From NCBI GenBank assembly GCA_028023455.1, contig JAQFVV010012394.1, positions 30,346,385 through 30,410,384 on the forward strand: DNA of 64,000 nucleotides. The letters are read 5' to 3'. Both the position numbers and the translations under genes were made by a program. Positions 23,897 through 35,500 of this stretch are shown here, in pieces (the stretch's first letter is position 1; the number at the start of each line of letters is the position of its first letter). Origin of the DNA: Epiperipatus broadwayi. Its lineage: Eukaryota; Onychophora; Udeonychophora; Euonychophora; Peripatidae. The notes below the pieces were generated by a model. It was not told where the DNA came from. It saw nothing but the letters and a program-made list of their open reading frames with translations, and made no database searches.

Positions 23897-24240
23897 TAAG
23901 GCAAAACAATGTGGCAGGGATGAGGAAACATTTGACCACATAATTAAAACATGCATGGGTCTAGGTAATATTAAAACAATAATATTTAACAATTCAAAGA
24001 TAGACTACTACAAAATACTTAATATAAAAGAATGCATTCGTGGAAGAGATATTCCTACAATCAGGCTGTCAATTTTCATCACCTATGCCATTTGGATTGT
24101 AAGGTGCAATACCAACATCCCAAGCCAGATGAAAACTCATTATTTATTCAGAGCATAGAGAAAATTAAACAAAGAGACAAAACTCTTGCCACAACATTCA
24201 TTTTTCAAGAGACATGGAAGCTATATCAGACTCTCTAATA
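23897..24240 (+). pseudogene. LINE C-terminal fragment with zinc-knuckle remnant (third LINE lineage)
   Basis: An open frame reads QCGRDEETFDHIIKTCMG near 23906-23960: the x-C-G-x-D-E-E-T-x-x-H-I-I-x-x-C arrangement of the RVT-associated zinc finger, with the first cysteine of the pair missing. It continues in the 23955-24158 frame with a hydrophobic stretch ending FITYAIWIVRC, typical of what follows that finger in LINEs. A second, overlapping frame (24032-24238) suggests a frameshift. No RT domain remains and no 3' tail is obvious. It is unlike the RTE copies and unlike the 36-38 kb LINE. Confidence 0.55.
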
Positions 24241-24734
24241 AAGTTAACAAAGAATTTAACCACTAAATACCTAACCCTGTTTAACTCAATAATGTTAGTT
24301 CCATAACTCATCTCCATATTTGTAATATATCATCCATATTAATTAGTTTAATAAATGTTTTGAGAAATAACAATGTGATTGATTGAAAAAAGAATACCTC
24401 TACAACTATTATATCTACTATTTTTTTTATCATTTTTTAATAACTCAGTAGAATTTAAATTAAAAAATATAATTTCACTGCTTGTGTGCTCTTTACAAAA
24501 ATTTGTTTGGGTATTTGAAATGGGCTTCAACTAAATTTTATTTCATTTCAAGTATGTAATTATCACCAGAGATAAAATAATAAAAGCTATTGATCTGATT
24601 ATATATTTCAGTTTATTCCTATTTTTTATATTTGAAAAGTTAAAACATTTTTAAAAATGATTATCATTTTAAAACTAATATTTACTTTACATGATCACCA
24701 TTTCATATTCTTAAGCATGCTACCAAACTCTCTA

Positions 24735-25550
24735 TACAGCAATGCCACATTGTGCAAGCTTTCATAATCAATGGATACAGAAAAGTTTGTACATAAAATT
24801 CCTATCAAGTCCATACTCATTCAACATCCCCAAACAAGTTTCTAGTTTGTTGCTTTCATTAATAAGGAGCCTTGGATTTGAGAGGACTGTAACTGGATCT
24901 AAGGATTTAATACAACCCTCCAGCAGCCATCTTTTACTAATTTGGTTAACTACAAAGCTAGGAGCCTAAGATAAAAACACAAAAATGTTTTCAACCCAAG
25001 CTCATTTGCTTGTATAGTCAAGTAGATCTGAACTCAGTTCAGCATCTATACATTTTGGTATGTTTGGTTTTCAAAAATCACAATAACCATAACCCTATGG
25101 GCTAAATAGGTATAAAACCATCAAAACATCATGTATTCATCATTCCATATGCTTATACATGATGTAATAAAATACCAAACTTCATGCAGTAGTGCCACCA
25201 AGTACAAACCTTCACAATCAATGGATGCAGGAAGGTTTGTGAATAAAATCTCTATCTAGCATCTACTCATCCAACATTCCCAGACTAATTTTTACCTTGT
25301 GGCTTTCAGTAAAAAGCCTTGAATTTGAGAGCACTGCACCAAGATCTTAGAATCTAATGCAACTCTCCAACAGCCAAATGTTACCTATTTGGTTATTTAT
25401 AAAGCTAGGATTTCCAAGATGAAATCACTAAAATGTTTCTAACCCAAGCTTATTTGCTTGTATAATCATATAGATCTGAATTCAGTTCATCATCTATATA
25501 TTTTGGTGTTTTTGGTTTTTCAAAAACCACAGTCACTATGACCATAACAG
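24735..25550 (-). repeat. Family A tandem dimer (copies A3 and A4)
   Basis: Two units in the same orientation. Unit starts GCCACATTGTGCAAGC (24745) and GCCACCAAGTACAAAC (25195) are about 450 bp apart, the full unit length. Shared blocks include AATCAATGGAT, the ribozyme region, CCTCCAGCAGCC, TTTGCTTGTATA, CAGTTCA.CATCTATA and the far end GTATAAAACCATCAAAACAT. Ribozyme regions: 24822-24875 (core AATGA for UGAUGA, GAAAC kept) and 25271-25321 (core has a 3 nt deletion). Both look inactive. Confidence 0.85.
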
Positions 25551-25559
25551 CAGTATTGA

Positions 25560-25994
25560 ATGGTGAATGGTACTCTTATTAATAGCATATGTAAGCATAT
25601 GAAATAGTGATCATGTGATGTTTTGATAGTTTTATACTTACCCTGACTTTAGGATAATGGTGGCAGTGGTTTTTGAAAAACCAATGACAATAAAATGTAT
25701 AGATGCTGATATTAGTTCAACTCTATATAATTGAACAAGTGAATGAGATAGGTTTGGAAGAATTGTAGTGTTTTCATCTTGGGTTCATAGCTTTATAGTT
25801 AACCAAATAGACGAAAGGTGACTGCTGGAGGGTTGCATTAGATCCTAAGATCTAGATGGTGCTATCAAATCCAAGGCTTCTCACTGATGAAAATCACAAG
25901 CTAGAAACTAGTTTGGGGATAGGGATTTTATGCATAAACTTTCCTGCATCCATTGATTATGAAGGCTTCCACTTGGTGGCACTACTGTATGGAT
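25560..25994 (+). repeat. Family A element A5, inverted relative to A3/A4
   Basis: A full family A unit in the opposite orientation, starting TAGCATATGTAAGCATATGA and ending GGCACTACTGTATGGA. It lies 10-20 bp from A4, so A4 and A5 form an inverted pair of about 430 bp arms. It abuts a LINE 3' end at 25995. Confidence 0.85.
25871..25924 (+). ncRNA. Hammerhead-like ribozyme, family A copy A5
   Basis: CCAAGGC, UUCUCA (25877-25882), CUGAUGA (25883-25889) and GAAA (25903-25906), then ACUAGU palindrome and triplet GUU, then UGGGGA, which pairs with UUCUCA using two G-U. Helix II is damaged (AAAUCACAAGCUA) and the outer UUGG strand has been deleted. The core residues are intact. Confidence 0.5.
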
Positions 25995-26325
25995 AGTTTG
26001 TTAATTGAATGTAAATGCTTGAAAACAGAAAGGGTTCATATAATGAAGTTATGGAAAAATAAATATGAAAAAAGTGATTACATAGAAAGTGAATTATTGG
26101 TTTTTATGCTGGATTTGGGAAAAGATAAAGGGTATTTAGGTATAAAGGCTATAGAGTTGACAAAGATTATGTTGTGGAAATGGGATGGAGCAGAATATGG
26201 GAAAATTTAGAGTGGGGAATGGAAAATAAAGTGGCTAACAGGTTTATCTGGGCATAATTGCAGAAATATTCTTGACTCTGTTTACGGAGAAGCCACAATA
26301 CATCACATCACATCACATTACTCAT
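25995..26325 (+). pseudogene. 5'-truncated LINE 3' end (same family as 36-38 kb)
   Basis: Encodes LLIECKCLKTERVHIMKL and onward to the family's C-terminus (about 26000-26207, stop), then a short 3' UTR (GAGAAGCCACAATA) and a (CATCA)n tail. The minus-strand copies at 36162-36482 and 36971-37285 share the protein nearly residue for residue. It starts abruptly after the first zinc-finger cysteines, as expected for 5' truncation. Upstream codons in the same frame (from 25953) come from the neighbouring family A element, giving an accidental 85-codon fusion frame. Confidence 0.85.
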
Positions 26326-28105
26326 ACTAATATTTATTTCTAAGAAATAATCTTAAAGTTTGAAAAATACAATGAACATAAAATCAATTTATTAAAATAA
26401 AAAGTAGTAAATATAACCAGTAGGGACTGCCAAAAATTTTCATTGTCAATATATATGAATATATATTGGATAAAAACTGGACAAAATGATGTCTTCAATT
26501 TACCAAATTGTAAAAACAAACTATACCTAATTATGTTTTGTATAATAGATTGGTTCCCAAAAATTATATGTAAAAAATAAATCATGTAAAAAATACATCG
26601 TATATATGCAAAATCATAAAACTGATTGTGGATCTAAGAAGTCAACTAAAATAATGAAATAAGCCATATCATAAAGTTTGTTAGGTTTTTAATCTTTTTT
26701 GCATGCTATTAAAGTTTATTTTATAAAGTTTTCATATAAATAAAGCAAATATCATTTGAAAAACAAAAAAAATTGTGTAGAATTAATGAAGGTAAAAATT
26801 GGGCACAATATTTAATCTGAATTATACATAAGATTTTATTTACTGTCACTTTCTGACAATCATATGTTTGTTATGATTGCAATATCACTGCTATCAGAAG
26901 AAGTCACAATATGACTGCTATCACTAAAAAAGCTTTGGTTATCATGTTCTTTGTCTACAAGTGATGTTTTTGTGAACTGACATCATTAGCTCTAATGTCT
27001 TGTGATGCTGATGTTACAGCGGTTTTATGAACAATTTCAGTTATTAACGGCTGGGCTTATATTGTGGCTAGGTCTTTATATAATTATCTATAGCATGACA
27101 CTAACAATTTTAGATCATGTTGAAACTTTAAATTTCATTCTTCATTAGGATTATACTTGATAAAATGATTACCCAATTTATTCACTAGATTTAATTAACA
27201 AAACATATAGTCAAAAATTTGCCTGCAATGCATAACTTACCATCTATTAAATTTTGATAAAATTGATAAATCACATCAATGCCAACAAAGTACATTTAAA
27301 AAAAAAGTAACATGAAAAACATCAACACCAGCAAGGTACTTTCCCTTTCACAACAAAACATCAAAACCATTAAATTGCAGATAAAACAAACTTCCCCATT
27401 AGAAGAAATATTGCCTAGAAAGGGATTTTTAAAAAAAAAATAACGGAAATAAAAAAATAAAAATACTTTTTTTTACTCAGACGAGATCATAATGAATGGT
27501 TTTTCTTAGTTTTTGATTGATCATGTTATTTCACAACAATTCATGGAAAAAAGGAATTTTTTTTAGAAATCATGTTAATTCAAAATTGTTTAAAAAATGT
27601 TCATATAAAAACATAATTAGATTACTTCAGTGCTTTAAATCAATAATTGATATTTTAGGTAATCCCTGTTAGCCATTTTTAGAATTAATGACAAAAAAAA
27701 AATTGAAAAATTAAAAATATTAAAAAATAATTATATACTAAATTTTTAAAAAAGTAGTTTTAGTTATTCAATTTATTAATGTAATTAGTATTTTTATTTT
27801 TTATTTATAAAATTATTGTTTATCTTCTTCATTTGTAAATTTTCAAGTTTTCCATGTTATTTTTTTTTTTTTTGTGATTAAGAATGGTTAATGAGTTTGG
27901 ACAAAACAATAATTGTTATTTGTGAGTAACATTCTACCATTCAAAAAGAAAAGGAATACAATAATTTGCTTCTGATTACATATAAACTATTGCTAATACT
28001 TTAAAAATATGTGCATTTTTTTCTGCTTATACATTTCTGTACTGAAAATTATTATTTTTGCAATATATATGAAAGATACCAAATTCACAACTTTATTTAT
28101 TTTGC
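26326..28105. other. A+T-rich spacer, nothing recognised
   Basis: Poly-A/T tracts (27430, 27680, 27860) and low-complexity frames only. Around 26870-27010 short words recur (CACTGCTATCA, ATGACTGCTATCACT) without forming a clear repeat. Confidence 0.4.
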
Positions 28106-28109
28106 TATA

Positions 28110-28475
28110 ATAACTTATAAATGCAATTTATCCATTATATTTTGAACACTTTTTAGTAAAAAAAATTTTTTATTGCACTTATATCCATACCCAATCTTAC
28201 ATTTCAACTGTCCTGCAGTCTTTTTCAGAACCACTTTGCATTATCCACTCTACTTTGAACACTTTTTAGTAAATAAATCTTTTATTGTACATATATGCAT
28301 AAACAATCTTATGTTTCGACTGTTCTGCAGCCTTCTTCAGAGCCACTTTTATTTGAAGTAAAAGTGGCTCTGAAGAAAACTGCAGAATCATTGAAATGTA
28401 AGATTGTGTATGCGTATATGTACAATAAAAAGTTTTTTTGCTAAAAAGTATTCAAAATAGAATGGATAAATTGTA
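28110..28475. repeat. Family E fold-back element, copy E2 (forward, forward, inverted)
   Basis: TTTGAACACTTTTTAGTAAA starts at 28141 and recurs at 28254. The second copy (28254-28350) is followed after a few bases by its reverse complement (28357-28460), making a near-perfect hairpin of about 100 bp arms. The whole is bounded by a GCAATTTATCCATTA-like start and its inverse near 28460. Inside, CTGAAGAAGGCTGCAGAA then CAGTCGAAACATAAG (minus strand, centre) resembles a hammerhead core (CUGAAGA, helix II GGCUG/CAGUC, GAAAC) with one extra A. Confidence 0.7.
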
Positions 28476-29939
28476 TTTATATGTAAAATATATTTCCTTT
28501 ATTAATATAAAAGAATTTTGATCACATCCATAAAAAATGCTACGAATAAAAATATTGACAATAAAAATTAAAAATTACTTCATCAAGAAAATAAAAAGAA
28601 ATATACCAATTTTTTTTTTTTAAAATCACATGAAGTGTAACAATATTTAACAAAAGGTGATCACGTGTTTGGTATTTTATTTTCATTTTGTTTTATATAA
28701 ATTATATATTGAGATGGTTTGATCTGATGACACACAATGTAATGTGTATGTGAATATGTATTTAAAGTTTTAAAAAAAGTAAAAATGATCACTTATAAGT
28801 CATTCTCTCCACAAGCTTCCTGAAGTAATATCTATAAATTCATAAATATGTTATATAACTATATAGTTTGACTATTCTCTATAAACATTTGATGCCGGCA
28901 TGTTTAGATGAAGAGTTATGACACAAAATGTGGGAGTGTGTTTCATACTTGAACTCACAATGGATCAATGTGTTAACATTACATTGTTTTTATTGAGAAA
29001 AATTGTTAATGAAATGTCTGAAAATGATTAAGATTATGTATGTCAGTGAAATGATGACTGACAAGAATGTTTTCACATGTTTCCAGATGTTATGATGGCA
29101 GGGAGGGTATTGAAAGTGAACCATGCCAAGTACAAACATCATTGTCACATTTTATGCCATACGGTATCTTAAAGATTTTGTGGAAAATAATTTAAATGAT
29201 GTTGCTATGTAACACATGTTTTGATTAAGAAATGGCACTTCAGGCGGTTTGGAGAGCAATAATTTTTATTGAAACATTGTATATATATATTATAAAGGAA
29301 TTAGCTATTTACCGTTCGTTACCACAAACAAGAGAACATATAGATATAAATGAATTTACATCTATACCCAATCGAACCCGCAACAATATGAGTAATGCCA
29401 CAAAGTTATGTTTCCCGATCGGACGTCTCTTGACTGCTGAAATTATTACAAATTTACAGCACTTGGATAAATTTATAAATTATACTGGAATTATTTCTGC
29501 TACAAAATAATTGACTCATGCGTATATTACTAGAATTAATGTCTAATTATTATAAGATAAGCCCTACAGGTGAATTACTCTAATTGGTGTGGTGAAGAAA
29601 GCCAGATGAGATGAACAGAGCCATTTATTATTAAATATTATAAATATTGTTTAATTCAATAAAATAAAACAAATACAAATAAGATATAAGATTCAAACAC
29701 AAAATAAAATCATTAGATAAATAAGGTAAGTTATATCTAATTCAAAGCATTAACACCAAGAAAAATACTCATCCTCAATGTATTTAAAATAAATCTAGAA
29801 TTAGAGTCTCTTTCTCCTTCATGTATTATTTGATAAAGTCTACTAAATATTTAATTATCTAATATCTATTAGTGCAATTGCATTTAAGTTCTTTTGGTCA
29901 TATTAATAAAAGTATGTACACACGTGATATATATTTTCA
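28476..29939. other. A+T-rich spacer; one 92-codon frame of no known family
   Basis: 29232-29510 (plus) gives a 92-residue frame with ordinary composition and no motif, repeat copy or neighbouring signal. Not accepted as a gene without transcript support. The rest is featureless. Confidence 0.4.
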
Positions 29940-30420
29940 AAGTTTAGTTTACCTAGGGTTTTTTGACGTTGGGTGATATTCAGCTGGCCATCATGTGGAT
30001 TATTCCACTTCTTTAGGAGAGATGGTTGTTCTTGGGATCTGGCTCCGACTCTTAGCATTCAGTTTTCTTCCTTCATATTCTTGGGGGGCTTCACAGTGAT
30101 GGTATATCAATGACAGGGAATATGAACTATCAGACAGGCACTACAGCTGTTGTTATTTCATGGGATAGGTTTGACCGTATGAGAAAGGTGGGTATGGATC
30201 AAGCTAGTGTCCATTTGTGGCTCCCTAGCCACTCATTCTCCAAGCTTCACTATTAGAATAGAGTTGAGTCATATTTGCAAAATTCAGCAAGCTCCAAAAT
30301 ATTCTATAATTTCAGCTAAGAAGCGTACTCAAAAAAAAATGTCTGCTTCCTTACTCTTTCTTCATAGATCTCCCTCTTCCCAGAATCCCTTTCTTATCTT
30401 GATCTCCTAGTTTGAATTTT
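29940..30420. other. Less A+T-rich block of unknown nature
   Basis: Base composition here is visibly richer in G+C than both flanks (for example CTGGCTCCGACTC, GGGGGGCTTCACAG). No second copy in the window, no inverted ends and no recognisable protein; a 67-codon frame at 30207-30410 is unconvincing. It could be a single-copy repeat fragment or a regulatory or exonic patch. Confidence 0.35.
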
Positions 30421-31159
30421 CTTTTTATTGTTCATTGGAATGTCAGTAGGTTCATTTTCACACCTTTATTTTCTACTTCTTACAAAACCTTCATAGTTTT
30501 CTCTTTTTTTTTCTAACAAAATCATTTTCTTATTTACATCTCATATTTTCCCCTCACTTTGTCTAATTAAAATTATCTTTTTATAAAGGTAATTTATTAC
30601 AAACTTCAATAAAACTTCCTAAATGTCAACTTTTTAAATCATCTGACTCTCCCTTTTATTTATCTCCCTTTAAGCTTTTTCTCATAAAATTAAACGATAT
30701 GATTTCAATATTCTTTCCAGTTTTATTATTTATTTTCCAAATATTGACTTTTAAGAGTCAAAGATACGAATCTCGTAAGCTTTCTCTCCCCTATCTTTTA
30801 TTTAATCACTACAATTAATTCCTAATTAGTCACATTCCTAATTAGTCACATTCCTGAAATCAATTCAAATGATTTTGATTTGAACGTATTATAAAGTTTG
30901 AAATAGATTTTTTTCACTCATAGGTTTACTTTAAATATTTTAAGTGTTATTTTGTTATTTCAAAAAAAAACAAAAACAACTCTCATATTTAATATTATTT
31001 GATATATGTGCGATCATAGCGTGTGCGATCATCACAATATATATAATTTAAATACAAGTATAATTAGAAGGAATTTGAACCCAAACTTTCAAGCTTGCCT
31101 TACTCATCCACTTCGATATTACACAGCCAACACACATAACCACATACATGCAAAAAAAG

Positions 31160-31640
31160 TTAATAATCTCCAATATAAGAATTTCATGATGAACCAGCAT
31201 TCATTAGTTGGCTCAGATTACCATCTCTCACCCACATATATAATCAGAGTTTACTATGTATTACAAATCATCAAACTTTCATGGATAAGCTTCAATCGTT
31301 TCCAGAGCTAGCACTCATCAGTTGGTCCAGATCATCAACTCCCACACACATATGTAATCAGAGTTTGATTTATGTTTAAGTAGCAAATCTTCAACTTTCA
31401 TGGATAGGCTTCAATCCTTTTCGGAGCCAGCACTCATCAGTTGGTCCTGATCAACATCTCCCACATATATAATCAATGCTCAGTTTATATTAAGATGGCA
31501 AATCTTCAAACTGTCATGGACAGGCTTATGACAGCTCTCATCAATTGGTCTAGAACATCAGCTCTGACACATATATATGATAAATGCTTGGTGTATATTA
31601 CAGCAAATATTCAAAATTTCATCTGTATGACTATATAAGC
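31160..31640 (-). repeat. Family C-derived tandem array, four units of 104-119 bp
   Basis: Anchor word TCATYAG/TCATCAA with TTGG recurs at 31201, 31315, 31434 and 31538. Each unit also has ACTTTCATGGA.AGGCTTCAAT and CACATATATAATCA. The first unit (31160-31222) is a recognisable family C hammerhead region with core CTAATGA (one invariant base changed) and full helix I arms. Units two and three keep CTGATGA and GAAA but not the helix I partner. It looks like a small satellite seeded by a family C element. Confidence 0.75.
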
Positions 31641-32400
31641 AAATGAGCTTGGATAAAAAAAACGAATGTGTTTTCATTTTCAGGTCCTAGCTTATAGTTA
31701 ACTAAATAGATAAAAGGTAGCTGATAGAGGGTTGCATTAGATATTTAAATCTAGGTGCTCTAGGATCTGAAGCTCCTCACTGATGGAAGCCATAAGCTAC
31801 AAACTCATTTTGAGATATTGGATGAGTAGGCATTAGATAGGGATTTTATGAAAAAATGTTCCAGCATTCATTGATCACTAAATCTTGCATTGGGTGGCAC
31901 TTCTGTCTGGAGAGACTCTATTGCTAATAACAACTTGTGTATGCATAGGAAATGGTGATCATGTGATGTTTTGTTGGTTTTAAAACCATTCCTGCCTATG
32001 GGCTGATTTTTGGTAAACCAAGGACAACAAAATGTACAGCTGATGAACTGGATTCACATCTATATGGCTATACCAGCAAATGATCTTGGATTGAAAACCT
32101 TAATGTGTTTTTTTTTCAAGCCCCTAGATTTATAGGTAACTAAAGAAGGTCGCTGGAGAGTTATATTAGATTTTTAGGTCTAGAGGAAGTGCACTAAGAT
32201 CCAAAGCTCTTCACTGATGAAATACACTAGCTAGAAACTTGTTAGGGGGTGTTGGGCGAGTAGGCACTAGATGGAGATTTTATGAAAAAAACCTTTCTGC
32301 ATCCATTGATTACTAAAGCTTGCACTAGGTGGCTCATATTGCTAATAACAGCTTGTGTAAGCATAGGAAATGATGATCATGTGACATTTTGTTGATTTTA
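31640..32400 (+). repeat. Family A tandem array (copies A6, A7 and a partial A8)
   Basis: Two nearly full units and the start of a third. The junction word ACTTGTGTATGCATAGGAAATG (31943) recurs as GCTTGTGTAAGCATAGGAAATG (32351). Ribozyme regions: 31767-31821 (core CTGATGG, CAAAC: inactive) and 32201-32254 (CTGATGA and GAAAC kept, helix I partly lost). Spacing of the two ribozymes is 434 bp. Confidence 0.85.
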
Positions 32401-33377
32401 AATAATTAAATACATTTTATGCAATTTTTTGCTTACCATGTAAAAAAAATAGAATAGGAGGTTCTTAATATTCAGATGCAAAAAATAAACCAATTAGCAA
32501 CATATAATTCAGGAAGGGGTATTTTCTTATTATACTTGATAGATGGTTCTTATTGATCTATTAGTTACAAAAACATCTGAGGATGTCAATAGTTGACAGA
32601 GCAATTTAAGTTTTTAGTGTAAAATGATGAATGATAAAAAGGCTGAAAAAAAGCAATTTAAAACCATAACACAGCAACATCTTCATGGTACTTCATGAGT
32701 AACCACGATATAAATATGAAGATTTATGGAAAAAACATTATAACTTTTTTTTGCAATAATTGTTCATTGTTCTACAAAACATTTTACTAAAGATATTACA
32801 AAATCCTAATACAATAGATCTTTGAAGAAAAAACTGTAAAGAAAAAAATTGGTGTATATGTTTACAATAACAGTACTGAAATGTATTTAAAATGTGAAGA
32901 AAATGAAATTAAGTAAACTTGTGTTTGAGATTTGAGAATGTTATATTTAACAAGAAAACAAAATGATTGCAGCCATACTGAGATTCATAAAATGTATTAA
33001 GTTGGTGATTTTCAATGTTTTCATTATTTTCTTATTTTGTTGTTTATTTATATTTTTGTTTTGGATAGCAAATAATTAAAGTTATGCAATTTGATATAGC
33101 ATATACCATGGCTTCACTGTATAACTTATACAAATTGAAATTATTTATTAATTAAATATGTCATAGCAGATTTTAAATTATATATCCTATATCTTGATAT
33201 AATAACAAATAATTATTCTGTACAAAAATATAATCAATAAATATTACTTTAAAACTAAAATAATAAGTATATAAATATTTTGTTTTGTTTAAAGGGAATG
33301 GACAAGTTGTTAGAAAAGATGCCAATAGATGGACAAACAAAATCTTATTCTGGATCTCAATGATTTATAGAAGACTA
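32401..33377. other. A+T-rich spacer, nothing recognised
   Basis: No repeat family or frame recognised. Confidence 0.4.
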
Positions 33378-34493
33378 GCATGTTTCTCCCAAAATAAGAC
33401 CTAACCAGAAAATAAGTCCTAGCATGATTTTGGAGGATACTCATAATATAAGCTCTGCCCCAAATATAAATCCTAGTTAAGATTGTCAGCCAGTTGTTTG
33501 CTCTTTGAAACACATGATAGACATATTGAATTATAATGTAATGAATGTATAAATAACAACATTGTTGATGTTAATATTTTGTTGTACTTATGTATTTTCC
33601 CACTGACCATTTTTGACAAATATAATTCTACTTATTTAGAGAAACAATTTCTCTCAGCTAAATAAACTTAAAATTTTACCTACCCCATCCAGTATATCGA
33701 ATAACTTATAATTTAATTTATGTATTTTTAGGTATTTATATTTAATACTTAGATTTAGAAAGCTTGATTTAGTTTTAGAGTTTCATCGTGGTAGCTTTTA
33801 AATACTTAAGATAAAAGAAAAATCTGTTTGATTTCTTAAACATTTTGATTTTAATAATCAAAGTTTAGAAGTATTTTTTCTTTTAAAAACTTTAAATAAC
33901 AAATGATTTTAATAATCAAAGTTTAAATTTAAGTTAAATCATCAATATTTCTCTTAAAGAAAATTTTTTAAACAGAATACCCAAGCAAGGCTATTATGAT
34001 TTATTTGGGAAGAATTTACAATGTGCATACTTAATAATAGATGAACGTGGCTGTGTCATATATAATTGCTCATAATTCAATGTGTCTTGTGTTGCAATGA
34101 ATAGTCATAATGCACACATGCAAAATATACTAACATTTTCTGAATTTCTGTGCCTAAATTTTTTTGTTGCTACTGGGGACAAATCATTCTTAACTGTAGT
34201 CATTTTTGCTACTATGGTAAATTTAAACAGAATATTTTGATCCAAGATAAGATCCATGCAAAAAGAAAGAAATATCCCAGAAAATATGAGAGAATTGTGG
34301 AGGGTTTCTGGGATAAGAATTCTACAGATTTTTATAACAAGAAGATACACTTGAATACAAATACTTTCTTGTGCTTGAATAAATGTAATTTTGTACATGA
34401 AAAAATAGGATATTCCCCTAAAAATAAGCACTATGGTATCATTAGGAGCAAAAATTAATATAATACTCAGTTTTATTTTCAGAGAAACATGGT
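33378..34493. mobile_element. hAT-like non-autonomous DNA transposon (candidate)
   Basis: The left end CATGTTTCTCCCAAAATAAG (from 33378) is matched in inverse at the right end by TTTTCAGAGAAACATG (34478-34493). Both ends carry repeated AAAATAAGNCCT-type words (AAAATAAGACCTAACC, AAAATAAGTCCTAGC, CCTAAAAATAAGCAC), a pattern I associate with widespread hAT-type elements; that attribution is from memory. The interior has no transposase; the 181-codon minus frame (34105-34650) crosses the right boundary and is not convincing. No clear 8 bp duplication was found. Confidence 0.5.
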
Positions 34494-34570
34494 TGAAAGA
34501 GACCACACGCAAAGTGGATGGATAAGATAAAAACTTGTCGGAATGATATAAAGAAAAGAAAGCAAGCTGT
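34494..34570 (+). pseudogene. Short RTE LINE 3' fragment
   Basis: AGAGACCACACGCAAAGTGG matches the RTE 3' coding segment at 21842 (GAGACCACATGTGAGGTGG) and continues about 60 bp. No tail. It directly follows the hAT-like right end. Confidence 0.5.
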
Positions 34571-35164
34571 GAATTGAAAAAATGCTTGAAGATAATATAT
34601 TTATAAATGTGTGAGCGTGTGTGTGGAAGCACAGACAATATGTATAACAAAAGAAAGTCAAATAGTATTTTAAATTTTGAAACTAAATTTTAATTTAGTG
34701 CCTATAATTATAAAATTGTATTTGAATTATTTTCCTGCGATTTTTAAATAATATAATTTCACAGTATTTTACACTTGAGTGGTTTAATCAAAAAAGAAAA
34801 GTTAAAACTCAATATGTATCCAGCTGCGTTTTTTATTTTCAAATATTCACTAGTTCTAATTTTGTTTTTCAATTTAATAGTACAACAGTGATTTCTTGCT
34901 GGGAAAACTTAATTTTTTGTTTGAGCTTTACTAAAATATGTTACCTCCAGGATGTTCATGAAAGAGTAAAAATATGTAAATAATTAAAGTGTACAAACTC
35001 TTAACCGTTACACAATTATAAATTTATTTATAATTTTGTATACATATACTATAAAGCAAGTAAACTATATATAAAACCTATTCCGTAATACTACTCAGCA
35101 GAATTTTCCCTCACTATATTTTGGCCACCAAAAGCGATCACAGTAGTGCTTATTAATCAGTGCT

Positions 35165-35500
35165 ACCATATCCAATATCCTCGTGAGAAAAGGTGCGTTA
35201 GATGCAAAATATCCAGGTGAACAGCTCCCAGGTACAAAATCTCCTCACTGAAGGAAGCCATAAACTAGAAACTAGAATGGAAATATTGGATTGAACAGCA
35301 CAGATGGCATATAGAGGAAGGTGAATTAGATGTAAAAGTTCCAAAAGTGTGTTTTCCATATTCCAAAGCTTCTCATTGTTGAAACCATAAGCTAGAAACT
35401 AGTCTGGGGATATTGGATTGAACAGCACTGAATAGGGATTTAATAAGAACTAGCTTCTGAAGGAATATTAGAGATTATACTTGGTGGTAAAAATGTAGTG
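35165..35500 (+). repeat. Family A variant with two close ribozyme regions
   Basis: Two ribozyme-like regions lie only 129 bp apart (35234-35289 and 35363-35416), compared with about 430-450 bp in ordinary A tandems. The second keeps GAAACTAGTCTGGGGATATTGG-type sequence and CCAAAGCTTCTCA, but the core reads TTGTTGA. The first reads CTGAAGGA. The right part (GGGATTTAATAAGAACTAGC) is rearranged. Confidence 0.65.

Noticed and set aside
29232-29510. 92-codon frame as a small host gene
   Set aside because: No domain, no similarity in the window and no splice or promoter evidence that could be judged by eye.
31195-31640. CRISPR-like array of regular repeats
   Set aside because: Units are diverged and of unequal length without distinct spacers, and the surroundings are eukaryotic transposons. 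It is a satellite derived from family C.
34105-34650. 181-codon minus-strand frame
   Set aside because: It crosses the right end of the hAT-like element and the adjacent LINE fragment, has no domain, and its composition is that of AT-rich noise.
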